Shown here in pieces: positions 43,694-52,123 of a stretch of DNA of 64,000 bases. The translations under genes were made by a program, and so were the position numbers. The stretch covers positions 93,444 to 157,443 of the forward strand of contig JAGBTQ010000015.1 of NCBI GenBank assembly GCA_017631275.1, in the 5' to 3' direction. Each line of letters begins with the position of its first letter. The stretch's first letter is position 1. Origin of the DNA: Alistipes sp. Its GTDB lineage: Bacteria > Bacteroidota > Bacteroidia > Bacteroidales > Rikenellaceae. A model generated the notes under the pieces. The model saw nothing but the letters and a program-made list of their open reading frames with translations. It was not told the DNA's origin and did no database searches.

Positions 43694-44428
43694 ATGAACC
43701 TAATTATTGACATAGGAAATACCCGAGCTAAGGTCGCCGTGTTTTCATGTGGCGAGCTTGTCGAGAGCTATATTGTCGAGCCTCTAACGCGAGAGTATGT
43801 CGACACACTTTTGACAAAGTATCCGCTTGTAAGTAAGGCTATTGTATCCTCAACACGAGGCAATATCGACGAGGTAGTGTCGATGCTTAGTGGTGTTGTG
43901 GATTACGTCGTAGGTTTTAAGCCAGGCATAACGCCAATACCTATCGGTAACGACTATCATACGCCTCTTACTCTCGGCGCTGATCGCCTTGCTGCGGCAG
44001 TAGGAGGTGTGGCTTTGTACCCCGCAAGCGACCTGCTTATTATCGACCTTGGCACGGCAATTACCATCGACTATGTGGAGGAGGGTAGCTTCAAGGGTGG
44101 CAATATATCGCCAGGTGTGACAACACGTCTGCGTGCGTTGGCCGACTACACAGCAAAGCTGCCTTTGTGCTCGCCAACATACGATGTTTTGGAGTATGGT
44201 CGCACCACGCAGGAGGCTATTGAGCAGGGCGTGATGCGAGGTGTTGAGCACGAGATTCAGGGCTATATTGATGGCTTTTCAAAGAAAAACGGAAAAAAAT
44301 GCATAATTTTCACTGGTGGCGAGGCTAAATATTTTGTAAAGAGAATTAAAAACACGATATTTGCAGACTGTGAGCCCGTGTTTTTTGGACTCAATGCAAT
44401 TTTGGAATACAATGCAGAGAAAAAATAG
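43694..44428 (+). CDS. coaX: Type III pantothenate kinase
   Basis: 244 residues from the ATG at 43694, chosen because the family starts directly with the phosphate-binding strand MNLIIDIGNTRAKVAVF; the upstream frame overlaps mfd. Other motifs: GADRLAAAVG, IIDLGTAITIDYV, GGNISPGV, and FTGGEAKYF near the C terminus. It catalyses the first step of CoA synthesis (pantothenate to phosphopantothenate); coaD for a later step is also in this window at 59.5 kb. The end overlaps the next gene by 17 nt. Confidence 0.95.
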   Translation: MNLIIDIGNTRAKVAVFSCGELVESYIVEPLTREYVDTLLTKYPLVSKAIVSSTRGNIDEVVSMLSGVVDYVVGFKPGITPIPIGNDYHTPLTLGADRLAAAVGGVALYPASDLLIIDLGTAITIDYVEEGSFKGGNISPGVTTRLRALADYTAKLPLCSPTYDVLEYGRTTQEAIEQGVMRGVEHEIQGYIDGFSKKNGKKCIIFTGGEAKYFVKRIKNTIFADCEPVFFGLNAILEYNAEKK

Positions 44429-45827
44429 ATATATTTTTCGTGTGGTAATGTCACTTCTTGTGGTTGTGGCGATGGTTATGCCAGTGGCATCGTCGGCACA
44501 AACAAGCAGTGTTAATGCCTATTCGCCATACTCAATGTATGGCCTTGGCGAGATACTCACTCCTGGTAGTGTGCAGATGCGCTCAATGGGTGGTGTAGGT
44601 CTTGGCTTGCGTAGCCCAGGTCAGGTAAATCCGCTTAACCCTGCTGCTGCAAGCATCGCGCCACAAAAGAGCTTCTTGTTCGATGTAAACTTCGACGCTA
44701 CGCACTATCGCAACAGCCAGATGAAGTACTCGACTGAGGGTGCAGCTCTCGATAAGGCACACACAGCCTACAACACCGTGAATATTCACAACATCGCCTT
44801 TGCGATGCCTCTCTCTAAGGGTCTTGGACTCAACTTCGGCATCACGCCATATAGCAGCGTGGGATACAAGATAAAGACTATCGACCAGCAGTTCGACAAT
44901 TGGGCAGATGTAGGTCAGGTGCTCTACACTCATGCTGGCGAGGGCGACATCTCGGAGGTGCGTTTGGCTTTGGGCTGGGCTCCATGGCGACGACTCTCGA
45001 TTGGTGTTGCAGCGAAGTATTATTGGGGAAGCATCGAGCGTCAGTTCTCGGCAACCATCACTCCTATTACGGGTACAGGTGCCTTTGCCTCAACCGTGGG
45101 CTCTGATACCTATGTCGTGAACAACTTTAAGTTTCAGGCAGGCTTGCAGTGGAACATTATCCAAAACGAGAAGCGCATGCTGACATTGGGTGCTACGTAC
45201 GACCTCGGTGGAAAGCTAAATCCTCGTAAGGAGAGCGTGGTATTTACTGATAATAAGTACAATAGCACTATATCGGGCGGTTATCTTATTAACCCATCAC
45301 TCGACAAGCTCGACCTGAGAATGCCTCATAAGTTTGGCGCTGGCTTGTACTATGTTAGCCGCTCACTGGCTTGGGGTGTCGATTACAACTACGAGTTGTG
45401 GGGTGACGATAATAGCTCGTTCGAGGAGAATACCAATGCCCAGAACGTAGTTGTTGACTATACCAATACGCACAACCTTAAGCTCGGCTTTGAGTATACA
45501 CCACGCCGAACAGATACACGTAGCTACTTCAATCGTATGTCGTATCGTGCTGGCGTTATGGCAGGAAACTACTATCAGGCATTTGGTGGCGAGCAGATAA
45601 ATACCTTTGCCGTGACTATCGGTGTTGGCCTACCTATGCGACTCTGGGGCTCATCGTCGATGAATGTGGCATTCGAGTATGGTCGCCTATCATCGCCAAA
45701 TAGCATCGTGGTGAATGCGCAGAAGGTGGGACTAACAACGCAAAACTACTATAAAGTGTCGTTGGGCTTCTCGCTATTCTCAGCCGATACGTCGGACTAT
45801 TGGTTTGTGCGACAGAAGTTTGATTAG
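44412..45827 (+). CDS. Outer-membrane barrel protein, FadL/OmpP1-like
   Basis: 471 residues with start at 44412 (MQRKNRYIFR then a hydrophobic stretch to ASSAQ); the ATG at 44448 would give a shorter signal peptide. Mature part: an N-terminal plug-like segment YSPYSMYGLGEILTPGSVQM and SMGGVGLGLRSPGQVNPLNP, then about 14 amphipathic strands. The SMGGVGLG...NPAA start is typical of FadL/TodX-like transporters. Always found in Bacteroidales beside coaX, TPR, lptC genes; cargo unknown. Confidence 0.82.
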   Translation: MQRKNRYIFRVVMSLLVVVAMVMPVASSAQTSSVNAYSPYSMYGLGEILTPGSVQMRSMGGVGLGLRSPGQVNPLNPAAASIAPQKSFLFDVNFDATHYRNSQMKYSTEGAALDKAHTAYNTVNIHNIAFAMPLSKGLGLNFGITPYSSVGYKIKTIDQQFDNWADVGQVLYTHAGEGDISEVRLALGWAPWRRLSIGVAAKYYWGSIERQFSATITPITGTGAFASTVGSDTYVVNNFKFQAGLQWNIIQNEKRMLTLGATYDLGGKLNPRKESVVFTDNKYNSTISGGYLINPSLDKLDLRMPHKFGAGLYYVSRSLAWGVDYNYELWGDDNSSFEENTNAQNVVVDYTNTHNLKLGFEYTPRRTDTRSYFNRMSYRAGVMAGNYYQAFGGEQINTFAVTIGVGLPMRLWGSSSMNVAFEYGRLSSPNSIVVNAQKVGLTTQNYYKVSLGFSLFSADTSDYWFVRQKFD

Positions 45828-45870
45828 GCAAACAATAAAATTTTAACTAATAATTTACATACCCAAAAAC

Positions 45871-47217
45871 ATGAAAAACGTAAAGGTAATTTTGGCTGTA
45901 GCTGCCCTCTTCGTAGGTTTCTCGGCTTCAGCTCAGGACTTCAGCGATGACAAGCTCTATGGTAAGTGGGGTGCTACTGCTGAGGAGCGTGCATCAAACA
46001 TTGGTGCAAGTAACTTCCTTAAGGAGGCTATCGAGGCTAAGGATTATGCTGCAGCAACTGTAAACTTCCAGCAGCTTATCCAGAACTGTCCTGGTGCATC
46101 AGTTCAGACATTCTCACGTGGTACAACCCTCTACAAGAACCGTATCAACCGTGCACGTCAGCTCGACGAGAAGCGCATGTTGATTGACTCATTGTTGCTC
46201 ATCTACGACTTGCGTATCCAGTACTTCGGTGACGATCTTAAGTATGGTCGCGACTATATCCTCGACCTTAAGGCTCGTGACGTTAACAAGTACTGCTCAA
46301 CAAACCGTGAGTTGCTTCGTTCAACACTCAAGGAGGCTGTTTATGCTGCTCAGGCTGCTAACACCGTAAAGCTCGACATCGTAGCTTTGTACTTCAAGGC
46401 CCTTTGCGACGACTATCGCACTGAGGAGTCAATCACTCCAGATATGCTTCTTGATGAGTATCAGAACCTTGCAGTATATTTCGAGAACGTAACTGACGAG
46501 AAGGACCTTGCAAATAAGAAGACCTTCGAGGATAGCTTCGTGAATAGCGGCGCTGCTAACTGCGAGAATATCGAGCAGTTGTACAAGGAGAAGATCGCTG
46601 CAAACCCAGATGACGTTGAGCTTATTAAGAAGGCTGTGTCGTTGATGTCACGCCAGAACTGCTCAAGCGACTTCTACTTCGAGATTACTGAGAAGCAGTA
46701 TGCTGCTGAGCCAAGCTCAGATATCGCATTGTTCCTCGCTAAGGCGTTCCAGGATCGTAAGGAGTACACTAAGGCTCTCAAGTATTTGCGTGAGGCACTC
46801 GCTGTTGAGACCGACCCACAGCTCAAGGAGTCTTTGTATGCTCAGATTGCTATCATCGAGCTCTCTGCAGGTAACATTCGCGCTGCTGCTGATGCTGCAC
46901 GTTCGCTCAAGAGCCTCAACCCAAGCAACGGCTACTCATACTTCGTTCTTGGTCAGTGCTACGCATCTTCAGTATGTGAAGACGGCCTTGGTGGTGGCTC
47001 TATCTACTGGGCTGCTTACGACCAGATGAGCCAGGCTATCGACCGCCTTGCTGGCGAGCCTACTGTTCAGGCTGCAGCTCGCAAGCTCGCAAGCTCTTAC
47101 CGTGCTGGCTTCCCATCACAGGAGACTTGCTTCTTCAAGGAGCTTCAGGCAGGTCAGGGCTTCACCGTACCTTGCGGTATGGCTTCTGGTGCCAAGACAA
47201 CTGTACGTTACCGTTAA
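45871..47217 (+). CDS. Periplasmic TPR protein
   Basis: 448 residues with a signal peptide (MKNVKVILAVAALFVGFSASAQ). The mature chain is helical with TPR-type repeats, clearest near 285-380 (IALFLAKAFQDRKEYTKALKY, LYAQIAIIELSAGNIRAAADA, NGYSYFVLGQCYAS). Codon use is that of a highly expressed gene. It lies in the conserved envelope operon between the barrel gene and lptC, 43 nt after the former. Probably a periplasmic scaffold; partner unknown. Confidence 0.8.
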   Translation: MKNVKVILAVAALFVGFSASAQDFSDDKLYGKWGATAEERASNIGASNFLKEAIEAKDYAAATVNFQQLIQNCPGASVQTFSRGTTLYKNRINRARQLDEKRMLIDSLLLIYDLRIQYFGDDLKYGRDYILDLKARDVNKYCSTNRELLRSTLKEAVYAAQAANTVKLDIVALYFKALCDDYRTEESITPDMLLDEYQNLAVYFENVTDEKDLANKKTFEDSFVNSGAANCENIEQLYKEKIAANPDDVELIKKAVSLMSRQNCSSDFYFEITEKQYAAEPSSDIALFLAKAFQDRKEYTKALKYLREALAVETDPQLKESLYAQIAIIELSAGNIRAAADAARSLKSLNPSNGYSYFVLGQCYASSVCEDGLGGGSIYWAAYDQMSQAIDRLAGEPTVQAAARKLASSYRAGFPSQETCFFKELQAGQGFTVPCGMASGAKTTVRYR

Positions 47218-47244
47218 TTAGAGGTGCACAAGTATAAATACTCT

Positions 47245-48228
47245 ATGCACCAATCACTATCACGATATGCGATGTTAGCACTCCTCATCATGGGGAGTGC
47301 TACATTGCTATTCTCGTGTGGCAGCAAGTCGGCATCTGTGGAGTATGACGTTGAGTCGTTGATGACCGAACTTAGCTACAACCGCACAATTACGATGACT
47401 GAGAATGGACAGCGTTCATACACCTTCTCAGCACCACTTATCGAGGGTTATAGCCTCGCGAAAAATCCCTATCAGGAGTTTCCTGAGGGTGTTAAGATGA
47501 CCACCTACACCGCTGACTCGTTGTCGTTGGAGTCGGCAACAATCACGGCTAACTATGCTATCTACTACGATAAGCAGAAGCTGTGGGAGGCTAAAGGTAG
47601 GGTGGTTATAATAAAGAAAAACCGCAAGGATGGCGACACGGCCGTTGTCAACCTTACGGAGGTATATACCGAGCAGCTATTCTGGGACGCTCGAACCAAG
47701 AAGGTCTACTCAAATGTCGATACTAAGGTATTGCAAGCCGATGGCTGGCACTCTGGTGTGGGCTTCGAGGCTGATGAGGATTTGAAGAATATCCACTTCA
47801 GAAAGTATAAGAGCGAGATGGAGTTCGACTTTACGCCTGTTGACGAGAGTGAGCAGAGTAAAGAGACTGAGAGTGATGCTGCAACTAAGAGCAATGGCTC
47901 AAAGGATTCGGCAACAGATGCCATGAAGCGTCGCGCAGAGGAGCAAAAGCGCAAGCAGGCACAGTCAAAGTCGAAGGGTAGTTCTAAGTCACGAGGTAGT
48001 AATGAGGTGCGCAATTTCAATCCCTCATCGTCACCCGCAACAAATCCACATCCGCTACCTCAGCCATCAAGAAATAATCTCTCGATACCTACCACCACGG
48101 TATCCAGCTCTATATCAAGCGATGGTCCAGCCACAGGTCCTGGTCCTGCACGACGCCAGAATGCGTCTGCACCCGCTAAGGAGCAACATAAAGTTGATAA
48201 AAGTGCGCCTAAGAGCGCAAATAAATAG
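47245..48228 (+). CDS. lptC: LptC-like LPS export protein with a long disordered tail
   Basis: 327 residues from the ATG at 47245 (GTG at 47224 is possible). N-terminal lipoprotein-like signal (lipobox LFSC), then the LptC beta-jellyroll region, about 25-195: NGQRSYTFSAPLIEGYSLAKN, FPEGVKMTTY, ANYAIYYDKQKLWEAKGRVV, TEQLFWDARTKKVYSN. LptC bridges inner membrane LptBFG and the periplasmic LptA bridge. Residues about 200-327 are a Ser/Lys/Pro/Asn-rich low-complexity tail not found in ordinary LptC (about 190 residues). 27 nt after the TPR gene. Confidence 0.85.
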   Translation: MHQSLSRYAMLALLIMGSATLLFSCGSKSASVEYDVESLMTELSYNRTITMTENGQRSYTFSAPLIEGYSLAKNPYQEFPEGVKMTTYTADSLSLESATITANYAIYYDKQKLWEAKGRVVIIKKNRKDGDTAVVNLTEVYTEQLFWDARTKKVYSNVDTKVLQADGWHSGVGFEADEDLKNIHFRKYKSEMEFDFTPVDESEQSKETESDAATKSNGSKDSATDAMKRRAEEQKRKQAQSKSKGSSKSRGSNEVRNFNPSSSPATNPHPLPQPSRNNLSIPTTTVSSSISSDGPATGPGPARRQNASAPAKEQHKVDKSAPKSANK

Positions 48229-48247
48229 TGTGTTCACCTAAACAAAC

Positions 48248-49495
48248 ATGGAAACACCCCTACTAATACAATTAATAATCATTGGCGTGATGCTTCTCTT
48301 CTCGGCATTTTGCTCGGGTATGGAGATAGCCTTCCTTAGTCGTAACCGCCTACGCGAGGAGATCGACCGTAAGCAGAGCCCAATGTTTAATCGTATTGCA
48401 GAGCTCTTTTCGAAGAATCCTGGCAACTATATCACAACAATACTCGTGGGCAACAACATAGCGCTTGTTGTCTACTCTATGTATATGTCCAAGGTGCTCA
48501 TGGCAGAGTTTGATGTCGATAACGCCTTGGCTCAGACCATTATATCTACAATAATTATCATCTTCATTGGCGAGTATATTCCGAAGTCTATCGTTCGACA
48601 CAACCCTAACTTCTACTATACCATGTCGTCGCCGGTGATGTATGTAATGTACATTGTGCTCTATCCTATATCGAAGCTAACAACGCTTCTTTCGCACCTC
48701 TTGCTACGCCTCACTGGAAATAAGGTAGAGCAGCACGAGGAGACAATGGAGTTTAATCGTGACGACCTGGCACAGCTTGTCGAGGCTGAGAATGTGGAGA
48801 TGCAGAGCGAGGAGGTTGAGGATATTCGCCTGTTTCAGAATGCTCTCGACTTTGCCGACTTGCGTGTGCGTGACTGCATGGTGCAACGTGTTGATGTTGA
48901 GGCTGTAGATCTCGAGTCAACAACCATTGCCGAGCTTACCGAGCGCTTCGTTGAAACCAAGTTTTCGCGTATCTTCGTGTGGCACGACACCATCGACAAT
49001 ATTATCGGATATGTTAACTCGAAGAGCTTGTTCGAGAAGCCAGAGTCGATATCCGACATACTTATTAAGACTATCTACGTTGCTGAGACCATGCCCTTAC
49101 AGGCTATGCTCGAGACCTTTACTAAGCGTCGCGCCAGCATTGCAGTGGTCATCGACGAGTTTGGTGGCACGGCGGGTATCATATCGCTGGAGGATGTCCT
49201 AGAGCAGATCTTTGGCGAGATTGAAGATGAACACGATGTTCAGGAACTTGTTGAAAATCAGGTTGCTGATGGCGAGTGGGAGTTCTCGTCACGCCTTGAG
49301 GTGGAGTACCTCAACGAGAAGTATGGCTTGGGCTTAGCCGAGGAGGACGAGTATGACACTCTGGCAGGATATATCATCGCTAAGCATGGTAGCATTCCGC
49401 ATGAGGGCGAGCAGATAGATGTTGAAAACTACTCAATCAAGATTTTGCGTCGCGAGCAGTCGCGCCTTGATCTTGTGAGCATCAAGCGCAAGTAG
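48248..49495 (+). CDS. CNNM/CorC-type transporter (GldE-like hemolysin family)
   Basis: 415 residues: a DUF21/CNNM membrane domain with four segments (about 5-155, including FSAFCSGMEIAFLSRNRL and FIGEYIPKSI), two CBS domains (about 200-320, VRDCMVQRVDVEAVD and SIAVVIDEFGGTAGIISLED) and a CorC_HlyC C-terminal domain (about 335-415). Family members move Mg2+ or Co2+; GldE of gliding Bacteroidetes has the same layout and supports lipoprotein or T9SS function, but no gliding genes adjoin. 19 nt after lptC. Confidence 0.92.
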   Translation: METPLLIQLIIIGVMLLFSAFCSGMEIAFLSRNRLREEIDRKQSPMFNRIAELFSKNPGNYITTILVGNNIALVVYSMYMSKVLMAEFDVDNALAQTIISTIIIIFIGEYIPKSIVRHNPNFYYTMSSPVMYVMYIVLYPISKLTTLLSHLLLRLTGNKVEQHEETMEFNRDDLAQLVEAENVEMQSEEVEDIRLFQNALDFADLRVRDCMVQRVDVEAVDLESTTIAELTERFVETKFSRIFVWHDTIDNIIGYVNSKSLFEKPESISDILIKTIYVAETMPLQAMLETFTKRRASIAVVIDEFGGTAGIISLEDVLEQIFGEIEDEHDVQELVENQVADGEWEFSSRLEVEYLNEKYGLGLAEEDEYDTLAGYIIAKHGSIPHEGEQIDVENYSIKILRREQSRLDLVSIKRK

Positions 49496-49515
49496 CTATC
49501 AACCACAAATATCGC

Positions 49516-49566
49516 GCTATTTTGTCGTTTAGCTTCGCTGTGAAGCTACGATATAGCAAAAATAGC
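49516..49566 (+). terminator. Long hairpin ending the coaX-CNNM operon
   Basis: GCTATTTTG (49516-49524) with CAAAAATAGC (49557-49566) and TAGCTTC (49530-49536) with GAAGCTA (49542-49548), loop CGCTG-like. The downstream strand lacks a T-run, so it may stabilise the 3' end rather than stop transcription alone. Confidence 0.65.
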
Positions 49567-49573
49567 TCCTAAG

Positions 49574-49606
49574 ATTGTTCTAATTAATAAAAAATTACTA
49601 TCTTTG
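49574..49606 (+). promoter_or_regulatory. Promoter of the PPIase gene
   Basis: ATTG (49574-49577), 21 nt, TATCTTTG (49599-49606); leader about 35 nt. Confidence 0.72.
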
Positions 49607-49645
49607 GAGGCTTAAACGAAAATTACAAAATAAACAAAAATAGTT

Positions 49646-51637
49646 ATGGCATCATTAAACACTTTGAAAACTAAGTTCGGCTTTCTTATTTCCGGACTTA
49701 TTGCTGTTGTGCTTGTGATCTTTGCGCTTAACATCGACAGCAATACGTTTGTAGATCAGCCTACTGACGATGAGATCAACGGCCCTGCCGTGTTCACTAT
49801 CGCTGGTGAGGAGGTTAAGCACATTGAGTATGCACGCTTGCGTGAGCTCTACAGCTCTCTTCAGATTCTCAACCCTTACACTGGCCGCATCGCTGAGATG
49901 GGTCGCGAGCAGGGTGCTGTACGTGCTCTTCGCACACTCATCTTCAACAACTATGCATCTCCAGCCTTCGCTGGCGTAGGCGTTTATGCTACAGATGCTG
50001 AGATCGAGGCTCAGGCTACTCAGACCTTCCGCGATCTTCGCGCTCAGTACGCATCAATGGGCGTTTCAGCAGAGCAGATCGACCAGATTCTTCAGATTAT
50101 CTGGAGCAGCGAGATGTACTTTGGCGCTGAGAACCTTGCTAACGAGAAGTTCATGAACCTAATCTCTGCAGGTCACTACCTTAACAAGTTGGAGGTTGCT
50201 CAGGCTTTGCGTGGCGACAAGCTCTCGTTCGACGGTGTATATGTTGAGATTCCTTACACAGCTATCAAGGATGCTGACGTAGAGGTTACCGACGAGGAGA
50301 TTGCTGCTTACTACGAGGCTAACCGCAAGGAGAACGCAAAGTTCGATAGCCGTGGTATTCGTTACGTGCGCTTCGAGCGTCAGCCATCTGAGGAGGATAA
50401 GGCTGCTATCGAGGCTGAGGTTAAGGCTCTCGACGCTAAGGTTAAGGAGTTGGCAGGTGATGTAGATGGCATCAAGGCTGCTGTACGTGCTGCAGGTGGC
50501 AAGGTTCAGTCATTCTACACTGCATACGACAAGTTGCAGAAAGAGTATGCTGATGCATTCAAGGCTGGTAAGTCTTATGGTCCTGAGCTTAAGGCTAACG
50601 TATGGACTGCTCGTTACCTCCTTGCTGACATCACTGCTGCTGAGGATTTCGAGGTTGAGGCTGCTGCATTCGAGAATGTTGCAGAGGCTGAGAAGGCTGT
50701 TGAGGAGCTTAAGGGCAACGGCGGCGACTTCAAGAAGCTTCAGTCTGCTAAGGACGCTCAGGTTCAGACTATTGCTTTCGAGCAGATGCCTGTGAGCGAC
50801 ACTAAGCACTTTATCGGCAAGAAGGCTGGCGACATCTTCGCATTCACATCAAATGGTGTTGCTACAGTTGTTAAGATCAATAAGGTAGGTGCTGCTAAGC
50901 GCTATGTTCTTACTGCTAACCTCGACCGCGAGCTCATTCCTAGCGACGACACTAACCGTGCTGTATTGGCTCAGGTTGATGCCTTCACCGCAAAGATGGG
51001 TAGCGATGTTGAGTCGTTCAACGCTGCTGCTAAGGAGGCTCAGAAGCCATCACTCGCAGCTGTTGTAACACGTGCAGACGTTCTTAGCGGTCAGCCAACA
51101 ACTGTTCAGGGCATCGCTAACTCTTCTAACATCGCTAACTGGGTACTCGGTGCTAAGATCGGCGACACTAAGGAGTTTGTTATCGACGGCGTTACTTATG
51201 TTGTATTGGTTAACACCATCGACACTGAGAAGTATGAGGCTCGCAACGATATGGCTATCCGCCGTAAGCTCGTTGCTGATAAGAAGTACGCTATGATTGC
51301 TGCTAAGGCTAACACATTGGCTGAGGCTAAGGCATTTGAGGGTGCTAAGGAGGAGAAGTTCGCTGGTGTTAAGTTCACTGACAATGCTCCAGATGCTCAC
51401 CTTGTAGGTGCTATCGCAGCAACTACTGAGGCTGGCAAGGTTGCTAAGGTTCAGGGCACACGTGCTGCTTACGTATTCGTTGTTAACAAGATCAACGGCG
51501 AGGTAGATCCAGCATCTTACTCTACTGAGCGTATTCCACTCACTGAGAAGGCTACAAATTCATATCAGAATAGCATCTATACATCGTTCCTTAAGAAGGC
51601 TCAGATTAAGGATCATCGTACTGATATGACATTCTAA
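49646..51637 (+). CDS. Membrane-anchored peptidylprolyl isomerase, PpiD/SurA type
   Basis: 663 residues: one N-terminal membrane helix (FLISGLIAVVLVIFALNI), a SurA_N-type helical region (about 50-190 with EYARLRELYSS), and two parvulin-like regions (about 230-350 and 350-470; the second with FEQMPVSDTKHFIGKKAGDIF), then a C-terminal helical tail. It folds outer-membrane proteins in the periplasm. Strong GCT/AAG codon bias points to high expression. The stop is 4 nt before a family A palindrome. Confidence 0.9.
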   Translation: MASLNTLKTKFGFLISGLIAVVLVIFALNIDSNTFVDQPTDDEINGPAVFTIAGEEVKHIEYARLRELYSSLQILNPYTGRIAEMGREQGAVRALRTLIFNNYASPAFAGVGVYATDAEIEAQATQTFRDLRAQYASMGVSAEQIDQILQIIWSSEMYFGAENLANEKFMNLISAGHYLNKLEVAQALRGDKLSFDGVYVEIPYTAIKDADVEVTDEEIAAYYEANRKENAKFDSRGIRYVRFERQPSEEDKAAIEAEVKALDAKVKELAGDVDGIKAAVRAAGGKVQSFYTAYDKLQKEYADAFKAGKSYGPELKANVWTARYLLADITAAEDFEVEAAAFENVAEAEKAVEELKGNGGDFKKLQSAKDAQVQTIAFEQMPVSDTKHFIGKKAGDIFAFTSNGVATVVKINKVGAAKRYVLTANLDRELIPSDDTNRAVLAQVDAFTAKMGSDVESFNAAAKEAQKPSLAAVVTRADVLSGQPTTVQGIANSSNIANWVLGAKIGDTKEFVIDGVTYVVLVNTIDTEKYEARNDMAIRRKLVADKKYAMIAAKANTLAEAKAFEGAKEEKFAGVKFTDNAPDAHLVGAIAATTEAGKVAKVQGTRAAYVFVVNKINGEVDPASYSTERIPLTEKATNSYQNSIYTSFLKKAQIKDHRTDMTF

Positions 51638-51641
51638 AATA

Positions 51642-51768
51642 TTTGTTGTGATAAGGGGTCATCTTTGACCTATCCCAAAAAGCTGAGCACCCGAGGCTGT
51701 ACTAAAGTGTACTATCCTCGGGTGCTCACTTTTGCGATAAGCCAAATCTAACCCCTTCTGACAACAAA
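51642..51768 (+). repeat. Nested palindrome, family A copy 2
   Basis: Outer arms TTTGTTGTGATAAGGGG (51642-51658) and CCCCTTCTGACAACAAA (51752-51768); the TTTG/CAAA pair replaces the TTTC/GAAA pair of copy 1, a compensated change. Inner stem GAGCACCCGAGG (51685-51696) with CCTCGGGTGCTC (51716-51727), identical to copy 1, loop with GTAC twice. Confidence 0.9.
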
Positions 51769-51770
51769 TT

Positions 51771-51895
51771 CTTTCTCGTGATAAGGGCGCATCTGCGACC
51801 TTTCAATCAAAGCCACCAATGGGACGTACATCAAGTACTACCCATCGGTGGTTTTTTCATGTCAAGGCCACATCTGCAACCCTTCTAACAAGAAA
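51771..51895 (+). repeat. Nested palindrome, family A copy 3
   Basis: Outer arms TTTCTCGTGATAAGGG (51772-51787) and CCCTTCTAACAAGAAA (51880-51895). Inner stem has another sequence: CCACCAATGGG (51813-51823) with CCCATCGGTGG (51841-51851), 10 of 11 paired, and the loop keeps GTACATCAAGTAC. TTTTTT follows the stem, so this copy can also terminate transcription. Tandem to copy 2. Confidence 0.85.
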
Positions 51896-51960
51896 TAGTG
51901 CGCTGATTGAGGTGGGCAGTGGTATAGGGAGGATAGGGAAAATAGAGAAGATAGGACTAT
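51896..51960 (+). repeat. Family B repeat, partial copy 3
   Basis: TAGTGCGCTGATTGAGGTGG directly after the family A arm, as in copy 1, then GTATAGGGAGGATAGGGAAA. The pyrimidine arm is missing. From 51961 to 52040 I see only AT-rich sequence. Confidence 0.75.
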
Positions 51961-52040
51961 GATATACTCGTATTATCGGAGAGTCTACCGTAGTTGTAAA
52001 AATACTCTGTATGATAGCTATTTATAATAAAAAAAAGTAT

Positions 52041-52048
52041 TATCTTTG
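52041..52048 (+). promoter_or_regulatory. -7 element of the leucine-rich repeat gene
   Basis: TATCTTTG, 75 nt before the ATG; no clear -33 element. Confidence 0.5.
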
Positions 52049-52123
52049 TTAAAACGCGATTTTTGAGGTCTATTAGGTAGCGTAGTTTCGCATGTTGAAT
52101 TGATAATCTTAAACTACTGTTAT

